From: Chlorobiota bacterium
GTDB lineage: Bacteria > Bacteroidota > Bacteroidia > Bacteroidales > JAADJA01
Direction of reading: 5' to 3'
Assembly: GCA_030592565.1 (NCBI GenBank)
Contig: JAUVIX010000158.1
Location: forward strand, 1 to 8,118
DNA: 8,118 bases
The notes under the pieces were generated by a model, which worked only from the letters and a program-made list of their open reading frames with translations, was not told the DNA's origin and ran no database searches. The position numbers and the translations under genes were made by a program. Below, piece by piece: positions 1 to 6,787 of this stretch (positions within the stretch are counted from its first letter, which is position 1; the number at the start of each line of letters is the position of its first letter).

Positions 1-2
1 CA

Positions 3-2918
3 CAACCTCAAACAGTTGATGACCCATCAGGAGTAGTTTATACTTATAATTATTACACTGCATACCAGGAAGAAAGAATAAACCTCATTAAATCAGGGAA
101 GTTCTGGTATAGCGATGAATTTGGAGAGGTTCTGGAGTATGAATATGACTTCATTATTCCACATATTGATACATCTTCATTAGTTACAGTTAAAACAGGC
201 TTTGCGAATCGCACTTTTACCAACGATACGATCGTAGTAACAGCTAATGGCGAGCAGGTTGATAAGACTACAATGATGTCTGTTACTCTGGGATCTGTCT
301 TATATGCAAGGACAAAAAAAAGAACGTTTTCTTATCAATCTGCCAGCGAGCTAATAAAACTTAAATACAAATATTCTCCATCTTCAATATCTTCGATGGT
401 TTGGCTTGATAATATTCGTATTAATGCAAGATGTAAACTGAAGATCAGTAATTCACAACTCTATTTCCGCGATTTGAATTCATTAGCTGAAGGTGCTGTT
501 TCTGATTTTATTATTTCAGGAGCAAATGGAAATACCCAGGTTTGGGAAGTAACAAATATCTATAACCCAAAAAATATTCAGTTCGATATTAATGATCAGG
601 AGATACATTTTCGGTTGCACACCGATTCACTGCGTGAATTTATTACTTTCGACAACTCTTTATTATTGACTCCTGAATTTGTTGGTACAATTGAAAATCA
701 GGATTTGCATAGTATTTCCGGAGCGGATATGATAATTATTACACATCCTTTGTTTACAGATGCTTCGCAAAGAGTGGCTCAATTGCACGAGGAGAGGGAT
801 GGTTTAACTACTATTATTGTTACCACAGATCAGGTTTTTAATGAATTTTCTTCCGGGGTGGCTGATCCCACATCAATTCGTGACTTTATTAAGATGTTAT
901 ATGACAGGTCAGACGGTGCTGAGCCAAAATTCCTTTTACTAATGGGGGATGGTTCTTTTGATCCGAAAGACAGGATTGAGAATAATACTAACTATATCCC
1001 AACCTTTCAGACCAATCAATCCTGGAATACCGCTGCAAGTTATGTGATGGATGATTATTTCGGCTTTCTTGATGATAATGAAGGCAATGACGGGTCTGGT
1101 GTCCTTGATATCGGAATTGGCAGGTTTCCAGTCACAAATACTGATGATGCTTCAACAATAGTTGATAAAATAGAACATTATTATAAAACGGCCTTACCTC
1201 CTTTTGGAGCATGGCGTAACAGAATTTGCTTTATTGCCGATGATCAGGACAACAACATGCACCAGCAACAGGCTGACAGCCTTTCTGCAATAGTAACCAA
1301 TTCAGACCCGCTTTATAATCAGAATAAAATCTATCTTGATGCCTATACACAGGAAAGTACTCCAAGTGGGGAAAAATATCCGGAAGTGAATGCTGCTATT
1401 GAAAAACAAATTGAAGATGGTGTGTTGATAATGAATTATGTAGGCCATGGTGGAGAACTGGGATGGGCACATGAGGGCATTCTTGGTATTTCAGATATTG
1501 TTGGCTGGACAAATTACGATATGCTTCCTGTTTTTGTAACTGCCACTTGCGAGTTTTCAAGATTTGATGACCCCTATCTGGTTTCTGCAGGCGAAATTGT
1601 GCTTCTTACTCCGGAGGGAGGAGGTATAGCTTTGTTTACAACTACAAGGCTTGCCTATTCACTTGCGAACTACGCTTTAAACAAACGTTTTTATAATAAT
1701 GCATTTGAAAAGGTTGACGGGGAATTCCCAACATTTGGCGATCTTATCCGCCTGTCGAAACCACCCGGACAGACGACAACAAAAAACTTTGTTTTGCTTG
1801 GTGACCCTGCTATGAGAATGGCATACCCGGGATATGAAATTGTGACTACTGAAATTAATGGACAGAATATTGCTAATGGTGAATCTCTGGATACATTATC
1901 AGCATTGACTGAGATAACTGTTAAGGGGATGATTGTTGATAACTCGGGTGAGAAAAACAGCAGCTTTAGTGGTAACATTATCCCAACTGTTTTTGATAAA
2001 ATAACAACATATAAAACCCGTGGAAATGATTCTAATAGTATTCCTGTTAATTTTTATTGTCAGGATAAATCTATTTTTGAGGGAAACAGCACGGTAACAG
2101 ACGGTGAGTTTTCTTTTACTTTTATTGTTCCAAAAGATATTGCGTACAACTTTGGAAATGGTAAGATTAGTTATTATGCCTACTCGGACGATAGTGATGC
2201 CACAGGATATTTTAATGATGTCGTTGTTGGCGGTCTTAATCAAAATGCAAATGTAGACAATGAAGGGCCTGAAATCAAATTGTATCTGAACGATAATGGT
2301 TTTGTGTCGGGTGACCAGACTAACGACAGTCCTGTGCTGATGGCCGACCTGTATGATATGCATGGGATTAATATATCTCAGAATGGGATTGGACATGATA
2401 TTGTTGTTGAAATTGATGGAGACACATATAACTCAATCATTCTGAATAATTCCTTTGTCCCTGAAGTTGATAGTTATCAGATAGGTTCGATTACATATCC
2501 TTTTTTCAATCTTCCTGACGGACGCCATACTTTAACCTTAAAAGCCTGGGATACATATAATAATTCTTCGGTTGCTTCAATAGATTTTGTGATTAGCAGT
2601 AATGCACCACTTTCATTATCGAAGGTGATGAATATGCCTAATCCTTTTAGTATTGAGACGACATTTACCCTGGATCATTCGCATCCCGGAGATGAGCTTA
2701 AAATTAATCTTGAGATTTTTAATCTCTCAGGCCAGAGATTGACAGGCTGGTCAAATTCGGTTGTCTCCACAGGGACAACAATATCCTATTTTGTTTGGGA
2801 TGGTACGGATGCTTCTGGTGGAAACCTTGATAATGGGATGTATCTTTACAAAGTAACAATTACTGATGAAAGTGGTGATGTGACATCTACCGTACAGAAA
2901 TTGATTATTTCAAGATAA
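3..2918 (+). CDS. porU: Type IX secretion system sortase PorU, C25 (gingipain-like) cysteine peptidase, 5'-truncated by window edge
   Basis: PorU is the cell-surface sortase of the type IX secretion system. It removes the C-terminal signal of cargo proteins and helps attach them to the outer surface. The frame is open from base 3 with no start or stop, so the gene begins upstream; the ATG pair at 270-275 is internal. 971 residues are visible, while known PorU proteins exceed about 1,100, so roughly the first 150-300 are missing. The C25 domain spans about visible residues 240-606. It opens with GADMIIITHPLF and includes LLLMGDGSFDP. The catalytic His is in NYVGHGGELGWAHE (codon 1446-1448) and the catalytic Cys in TATCEFSRFDDP (codon 1548-1550). 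They lie 34 residues apart, close to the spacing in gingipains. It ends near LLGDPAMRMAYP. After Ig-like segments, a FlgD-like C-terminal domain (about 870-971) has MNMPNPF, IFNLSGQ and DNGMYLYKV. The family call is very secure; the exact N-terminus cannot be seen. Confidence 0.95.
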   Translation, partial: QPQTVDDPSGVVYTYNYYTAYQEERINLIKSGKFWYSDEFGEVLEYEYDFIIPHIDTSSLVTVKTGFANRTFTNDTIVVTANGEQVDKTTMMSVTLGSVLYARTKKRTFSYQSASELIKLKYKYSPSSISSMVWLDNIRINARCKLKISNSQLYFRDLNSLAEGAVSDFIISGANGNTQVWEVTNIYNPKNIQFDINDQEIHFRLHTDSLREFITFDNSLLLTPEFVGTIENQDLHSISGADMIIITHPLFTDASQRVAQLHEERDGLTTIIVTTDQVFNEFSSGVADPTSIRDFIKMLYDRSDGAEPKFLLLMGDGSFDPKDRIENNTNYIPTFQTNQSWNTAASYVMDDYFGFLDDNEGNDGSGVLDIGIGRFPVTNTDDASTIVDKIEHYYKTALPPFGAWRNRICFIADDQDNNMHQQQADSLSAIVTNSDPLYNQNKIYLDAYTQESTPSGEKYPEVNAAIEKQIEDGVLIMNYVGHGGELGWAHEGILGISDIVGWTNYDMLPVFVTATCEFSRFDDPYLVSAGEIVLLTPEGGGIALFTTTRLAYSLANYALNKRFYNNAFEKVDGEFPTFGDLIRLSKPPGQTTTKNFVLLGDPAMRMAYPGYEIVTTEINGQNIANGESLDTLSALTEITVKGMIVDNSGEKNSSFSGNIIPTVFDKITTYKTRGNDSNSIPVNFYCQDKSIFEGNSTVTDGEFSFTFIVPKDIAYNFGNGKISYYAYSDDSDATGYFNDVVVGGLNQNANVDNEGPEIKLYLNDNGFVSGDQTNDSPVLMADLYDMHGINISQNGIGHDIVVEIDGDTYNSIILNNSFVPEVDSYQIGSITYPFFNLPDGRHTLTLKAWDTYNNSSVASIDFVISSNAPLSLSKVMNMPNPFSIETTFTLDHSHPGDELKINLEIFNLSGQRLTGWSNSVVSTGTTISYFVWDGTDASGGNLDNGMYLYKVTITDESGDVTSTVQKLIISR

Positions 2919-2942
2919 TGATCCACTTTGGTAGAAACTTGA

Positions 2943-4298
2943 TTGAATGTGAGAAAACCGATATTAATATTATTTGTTTTTTTGAGTCCGTTATTCATTT
3001 TCGGACAAGGTACTGAATTCAGGGTGACAGGCTCAGTTACTGATTACAAAACTGGAGAGCCTCTGACCAATGTTAATATTCAATCGTCGAATAATCATTT
3101 TGGAACGATAACCGATGAATCAGGAAACTTCACATTATCATTAACCATTTTTCCAACCTCTCTCGTTTTTACACACATTGGTTATTCCTTATTGAAAGTG
3201 AATATTGCAGCCCCCCCCATTGGTAATGTAAATGTGAAATTATCACCCAAAGCTACTGAACTGGGTGGCGTTATTGTTACTACTGAGAGAATAGATACAC
3301 TCTATAGGGATAATAAGTATTCGGTTCTTGATTATGAGCTGTTTGATAATGGAGTTCTGTTACTTATTTTTAAATACTATCTGTCAAGGGCCGAACTGCT
3401 TTTTAAAACCTATGAAGGAAATGAGATTGCAAAGCTTGCATTGTTGCCCGGCAAACCTTTGCAGTTGTTTCGTGATTGCCTCGGTAATGTGCATATTTTT
3501 ACAAAAACAAGGTCTTTTCAGATTTTCTTTGAGGATAGCATTATTAAATTATTACCTGGAGTTGACATTGAAGATTTTAAAGATGTTATGGGAGATTGTA
3601 AGTTCAGAGCTGGAAACCATTTGTATTTCCAGAAGTATGGATTTCAAAAACTTATATCATTCTATTATTCATCTGATACGACTACGAAGAACTGGAAACT
3701 GTTCAGGACCATAGCTGATAGAGATAAAATGACATTTTTATCTGGTAATGGAATGTCTGCTGAAATGGATCTTATTAAAATTAGTGGAATCTATGGGGCT
3801 AACGCTAATGAAATTTGGCGTGGATACAGAAATATTGAAGTTCAAAATCGCTTTAATAAATTGGCATATTTGTCTCCGATTTATGCTCCCATCGAAAGGA
3901 TAGGAGATACCATCTGCATTATTAATCATCCTGATTCCGTTATGGAGTTTTATAATCTGTCTGATTCATTAATTTTTACAACTCCAATAAAATATCACTT
4001 AGCAAAGAAATATGATCCGTTGCGGACATTTGTTTCTGCATGGGCGAAGCCGGTTAAATGGGATAAGAATGTTATCATTGATGAACAAAAACAAAAAATG
4101 TATACGCTCTTCCTTAAGAGTAATGGCTTGAGGGAGCTTCGTGAAATTGACATTTTAACAGGTGAAATTTCTTTTGCAGCAAGGATTCCTTTTCCCTATA
4201 TCGAAAAAATAAAAGTCCGCGACGGATATGTCTATTTTATTTATAAAGGCTGGATAGAAACGGAAAAGAAAAAGCTTTTTAGGCAAAAGATAGATTGA
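2943..4298 (+). CDS. Secreted protein with CarboxypepD_reg-like domain and probable beta-propeller; function unknown
   Basis: A 451-residue exported protein that I cannot assign to a named function. Residues 1-22 form a signal peptide: a basic start, a hydrophobic core LILFVFLSPLFIF, and GQ at the likely cleavage point. Residues about 26-112 are a CarboxypepD_reg-like beta-sandwich (VTGSVTDYKTGEPLTNVNI, GTITDESGNF, LVFTHIGY, ELGGVIVTT). That module often precedes TonB plugs, but no plug or barrel follows, so this is not a SusC-type transporter. Residues about 115-451 show repeated short strands (DCLGNVHIF, GNHLYFQKYGF, GDTICIINHPD, IDILTGEISF, VRDGYVYFIYKG) suggestive of a six-bladed propeller; this is inference. 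The start must be non-ATG: TTG at 2943 directly follows an in-frame TGA, GTG at 2949 is the alternative, and the first in-frame ATG lies far beyond the signal peptide. The 24-base gap after porU suggests co-transcription. A run of eight C lies in the first domain. Confidence 0.8.
   Translation: MNVRKPILILFVFLSPLFIFGQGTEFRVTGSVTDYKTGEPLTNVNIQSSNNHFGTITDESGNFTLSLTIFPTSLVFTHIGYSLLKVNIAAPPIGNVNVKLSPKATELGGVIVTTERIDTLYRDNKYSVLDYELFDNGVLLLIFKYYLSRAELLFKTYEGNEIAKLALLPGKPLQLFRDCLGNVHIFTKTRSFQIFFEDSIIKLLPGVDIEDFKDVMGDCKFRAGNHLYFQKYGFQKLISFYYSSDTTTKNWKLFRTIADRDKMTFLSGNGMSAEMDLIKISGIYGANANEIWRGYRNIEVQNRFNKLAYLSPIYAPIERIGDTICIINHPDSVMEFYNLSDSLIFTTPIKYHLAKKYDPLRTFVSAWAKPVKWDKNVIIDEQKQKMYTLFLKSNGLRELREIDILTGEISFAARIPFPYIEKIKVRDGYVYFIYKGWIETEKKKLFRQKID
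3211..3218 (+). repeat. Poly-C tract (8 C) inside a coding region
   Basis: Eight consecutive C residues encode the end of Ala plus Pro-Pro (residues 90-92) in the CarboxypepD_reg-like domain of the secreted protein, in otherwise AT-rich DNA. Loss of one C would bring a TAA into frame at 3229-3231. Gain of one C would bring a TAA into frame at 3224-3226. Either length change would therefore truncate the protein to about 95 residues. The tract is seen directly; slippage is inferred. Confidence 0.9.
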
Positions 4299-4313
4299 TC
4301 TGCTTCAAACCCT

Positions 4314-4333
4314 AAGGCTTAAGCGTAAGCCTT
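4314..4333. terminator. Candidate bidirectional terminator hairpin between convergent genes
   Basis: AAGGCTTA at 4314-4321 and TAAGCCTT at 4326-4333 form a perfect 8-bp stem with a four-base AGCG loop. It starts 16 bases after the stop of the secreted-protein gene and lies about 40 bases past the stop of the oppositely oriented protease gene. A second, weaker hairpin follows (GAGATT 4334-4339 with AATCTC 4346-4351, or AAATCT 4345-4350 with AGATTT 4354-4359). No clear T run follows the stem on either strand, so intrinsic termination is inferred mainly from position and symmetry. Confidence 0.45.
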
Positions 4334-4372
4334 GAGATTAGAAAAAATCTCGCAGATTTGAAACAAAACTCC

Positions 4373-6505
4373 TTATTCCTCTTCTTTCTTCCCTTTTATC
4401 TCATCTATAATACCTGTGGTTTTATAAAGATAGATATCTTTCTTCAGGTCTGATATCCAGGCATCCGACCTTGCTTTTGCCGAGGTGTCTGCTTCTATTT
4501 TTGGGAGGTCAGCTAACAACACCTGAATAGTAAGTCCGAGAGTGTCTTTTCCTATCCTCTTAAATCTTTTACCCGATTCTTCTCTCTTAGTGACCAGCTC
4601 ACTGTACTTTTCGTAATTAAGCGTTAGATCGGTATTGTCTCTAATTTCTCTCAGCCTTTTGCCATTTTCGTGAACAAGAGTTAACAGAGTATCCTTTTTA
4701 ATCTCATTTTTAGCATTTTCCTCAACCTCTTTTACATTAAATAAAGGTGTCCAGTTATTGTTCTCCACTGCAGGAATTTCGTCCCATGGCATTGGATAAT
4801 CCATATCTTTTTCACCAAAGTCAATGTAGTTGTAATAATCAGGGAAAATAATATCAGGTGTTACTCCTTTCAATTGGGTGGAGCCTCCGTTTATCCTGTA
4901 AAATTTCTGAATGGTCATTTTTAGTGCTCCGAGAGACTTCATATCATCCGGTTTGCGTGGAACCATTCTATCAAGCTCTGCGAAATTTTGAACTGTTCCT
5001 TTTCCGAAAGAATGATTTCCACCAACAATAATTGCTCTGTTGTAATCCTGCATTGCAGCAGCAAAAATTTCTGATGCCGAAGCACTAACAGCATTTATCA
5101 TTACTACCAATGGGCCATCGTATTGAACAGTAGGGCCTTCATCCTTTAATATTCTTATTTCTCCTTGTCTGTCCTTAGCCTGAACTACCGGGCCGTCTTT
5201 AATAAATAATCCTGCAATTTTCACAACATCTTGTAAAGAGCCACCTCCATTACCCCGCAAGTCAAAGATGATTCCATCTACATTCTCTGTTTTTAGCTTT
5301 TCAAGTTCTGTCTTTACATCATCGTAACAATTTTTCCCATCTGCTTTGTTAAAATTCACATAGAATGAAGGCAGTCTGAGATATCCGTATGTTTCGCCGG
5401 CTTTTGATTTTAGTAATGCCGATTTTGCATAAGTCTCTTCCAGGATAACAACATCACGAATAATTTCAATATCTTTAATAGTTCCATCAAGTTTTTTTAT
5501 CGTGAGTGTTACTTTAGTACCCTTTGGCCCCCGAATAAGCTGAACAGCATCATCAAGGCGCATGTCAACAACATCAACAGGCTCTTCACCATCCTGAGCT
5601 ACCTTTATGATGAAATCGCCAACCTCAATCTCACCTTGTTTCCATGTCGGACTTCCAGGAATAACTCTAATGACTTCGATATAAGAATTTTTTTGAGTAA
5701 GCTGAGCACCAATGCCTTCAAGTTCTCCCGAGAACCGAATATCAAAATTCTCCTTTTCCTTTGGCGGGTAATATTGTGTATGAGGATCAAAAACATTAAC
5801 AAGTGAGTTTACATACATATTCAAACGGTCATCATCATTGAATTTTGACATACGATGAAACCAGTCATCATAACGCTTTAGAATCTTTTCTCTTGCTTCT
5901 GTTTCGATTTCATCAAAACTTTTAATCGTGATAGTATCGCTTTTTTCGGCAGCTTTTTTCTGATCCTCCAGCATATCTTTTACCCTCGTCATAGTTTCAT
6001 ACTTCAGCGACTTTCTCCATATTTCCTTTAATTCACCTTTAGAAGTCGCATAATTTCTTTTATCGGCATCAACCTCAACTTTTTCAGATAGAGTAAAGTC
6101 AAAGGGTTTGTTTAGATTTTTTTTATAATACTCTTCAGTTTCTGATGTCCTTTTATTCAGTATTTGTATCGAAAGATCGAGGAAGTCAAAATTGTCTTCC
6201 AGCATTGCATCGTCAAGTTTTGTTTCATATTCCGACAGTCTGTCAATATCTTCCTGCAAAAGAAAACGCTTGCTGTAATCGATCCTGTCGATGAAGAGCT
6301 TATAGGCTTTTTTTGAAAATTCATCATCAATTTTACCTGGATCGTAATGGCCGGTTTTAATGGCGAAGGTTATTACTTTAAGAACCAGCATTCTTCGCAT
6401 ACTGTCGGAATCTTCCTGGTCTCCGGTTCTTGATGCAAAAACAATTAAGGTTATTGATAAGATTAAAATGGGAACTGCAATGATTCTGAAAAGTTTAGAC
6501 TTCAT
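4373..6505 (-). CDS. prc: Carboxy-terminal processing (tail-specific) protease, Prc/CtpA family, peptidase S41
   Basis: A periplasmic, probably membrane-anchored serine protease of the Prc (Tsp) type that cleaves proteins from a C-terminal tail. Numbering here uses the longer form starting at 6529 (718 residues). Residues 9-32 are a signal or anchor segment (MKSKLFRIIAVPILIL...). About 40-250 are the helical N-terminal Prc domain, ending in NVFDPHTQYYPP. About 265-345 are the PDZ domain (GIGAQL, IEVGDFI, LIRGPKGTKVTL). About 375-565 are the S41 core, with FDLRGNGGG, the SASASEIFAAAMQDYNRA block carrying the probable nucleophile Ser484, and SFGKGTVQ with the probable general base Lys510. KMTIQKFYRINGGST and KGVTPDI follow, then the DUF3340-like C-terminal domain. 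All core motifs are intact and the length is normal for Prc. I prefer the ATG at 6505, which gives 710 residues and a standard signal peptide; the ATG at 6529 adds MYNKIIII. The gene is divergent from the sigma-54 regulator and convergent with the secreted-protein gene. Residues were assigned by family comparison from memory. Confidence 0.95.
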   Translation of the reverse strand: MKSKLFRIIAVPILILSITLIVFASRTGDQEDSDSMRRMLVLKVITFAIKTGHYDPGKIDDEFSKKAYKLFIDRIDYSKRFLLQEDIDRLSEYETKLDDAMLEDNFDFLDLSIQILNKRTSETEEYYKKNLNKPFDFTLSEKVEVDADKRNYATSKGELKEIWRKSLKYETMTRVKDMLEDQKKAAEKSDTITIKSFDEIETEAREKILKRYDDWFHRMSKFNDDDRLNMYVNSLVNVFDPHTQYYPPKEKENFDIRFSGELEGIGAQLTQKNSYIEVIRVIPGSPTWKQGEIEVGDFIIKVAQDGEEPVDVVDMRLDDAVQLIRGPKGTKVTLTIKKLDGTIKDIEIIRDVVILEETYAKSALLKSKAGETYGYLRLPSFYVNFNKADGKNCYDDVKTELEKLKTENVDGIIFDLRGNGGGSLQDVVKIAGLFIKDGPVVQAKDRQGEIRILKDEGPTVQYDGPLVVMINAVSASASEIFAAAMQDYNRAIIVGGNHSFGKGTVQNFAELDRMVPRKPDDMKSLGALKMTIQKFYRINGGSTQLKGVTPDIIFPDYYNYIDFGEKDMDYPMPWDEIPAVENNNWTPLFNVKEVEENAKNEIKKDTLLTLVHENGKRLREIRDNTDLTLNYEKYSELVTKREESGKRFKRIGKDTLGLTIQVLLADLPKIEADTSAKARSDAWISDLKKDIYLYKTTGIIDEIKGKKEEE

Positions 6506-6551
6506 AATGATAATTATCTTATTGTACATATATCTTATTTACCAAAAGATA

Positions 6552-6559
6552 CAAAACTA
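6552..6559 (-). promoter_or_regulatory. Candidate Bacteroidota -7 element for the prc gene
   Basis: On the - strand this reads TAGTTTTG, an exact match to the Bacteroidota -7 consensus TAnnTTTG. It lies 23 bases upstream of the ATG at 6529 and 47 bases upstream of the ATG at 6505, so transcription would start around 6545 and could serve either start codon. The -33 TTTG element is not clear at the usual spacing, where AGTT is seen, so the call rests on one element plus position. Confidence 0.45.
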
Positions 6560-6689
6560 CTCTATTTATATTAAAGAGAACTGAATAATGGTGTTAAATG
6601 TTGTTAAGTTGTTTCACTAAGAAAAGATTAATAATTTCTTGCACTAATTTTGGAATTGGTTATATGCGGTAATAAATGCTCTATTTATA
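6560..6689. repeat. 11-bp direct repeat pair in the divergent promoter region
   Basis: CTCTATTTATA occurs at 6560-6570 and again at 6679-6689 in the same orientation. The first copy directly abuts the candidate -7 element of the protease gene. The sequence is AT-rich, so a chance match is possible; a binding site is only a suggestion. Confidence 0.4.
6645..6652 (+). promoter_or_regulatory. Second, weak TAnnTTTG match in the divergent region
   Basis: TAATTTTG fits the -7 consensus on the + strand, but it lies 135 bases upstream of the regulator start codon and has no TTTG at the -33 position. If used, it would give a long 5' leader. It is likelier to be a chance match than the site at 6740-6747. 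Confidence 0.2.
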
Positions 6690-6722
6690 AAGCTATTAGT
6701 ACCGTTTAATATTTTTTTATGT

Positions 6723-6746
6723 AAAGTTGCGAAATATCGTAACTTT
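6723..6746. promoter_or_regulatory. 24-bp imperfect palindrome, candidate operator
   Basis: AAAGTT at 6723-6728 is mirrored by AACTTT at 6741-6746, and CGA at 6730-6732 by TCG at 6737-6739, around a central AT. Ten of twelve symmetric pairs match, and the two exceptions are 6729/6740 and 6733/6736. The right half overlaps the candidate -7 element of the membrane regulator, a position from which a dimeric protein could block RNA polymerase. Its symmetry is that of an operator rather than a terminator. The binding protein is unknown, and autoregulation is only a possibility. Confidence 0.45.
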
Positions 6747-6747
6747 G
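6740..6747 (+). promoter_or_regulatory. Candidate Bacteroidota -7 element for the membrane regulator
   Basis: TAACTTTG matches TAnnTTTG exactly and lies 40 bases before the ATG at 6788, giving a leader of roughly 35 bases. At the expected -33 position there is only a T-rich stretch (6712-6718) rather than TTTG. This would be a housekeeping-type promoter; no sigma-54 -24/-12 site was seen in the intergenic region. Confidence 0.5.
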
Positions 6748-6787
6748 CTATTTATTAATTATGGATAATTTGTGATTCTGAGCTGCT

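Noticed and set aside
1691..2396. Two overlapping minus-strand reading frames (1691-1978 and 1899-2396)
   Set aside because: They lie wholly antisense to porU, lack recognisable domains and signals, and are shadows of the real gene.
273..2918. ATG at 273 as the true start of the C25 peptidase
   Set aside because: The same frame is open back to base 3 and encodes plausible PorU N-terminal sequence, and the family is longer than 881 residues; the start lies outside the window.
3328..3929. Short frames inside the secreted-protein gene on both strands
   Set aside because: They are contained within a longer gene with a signal peptide and a domain match; their translations show no family features.
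2943..4298. A SusC/TonB-dependent transporter, suggested by the N-terminal CarboxypepD_reg-like domain
   Set aside because: No plug domain or outer-membrane barrel follows, and 451 residues is far too short.
6360..6584. A 74-residue plus-strand frame over the prc start with a hydrophobic stretch
   Set aside because: Most of it is antisense to the Prc signal peptide, which explains the hydrophobic run, and it has no independent support.
6530..6787. A sigma-54 (-24/-12) promoter between the protease and the sigma-54 activator
   Set aside because: I looked for TGGC...TTGC with GG-N10-GC spacing on both strands. The nearest candidate, around 6652-6668, has the wrong spacing.
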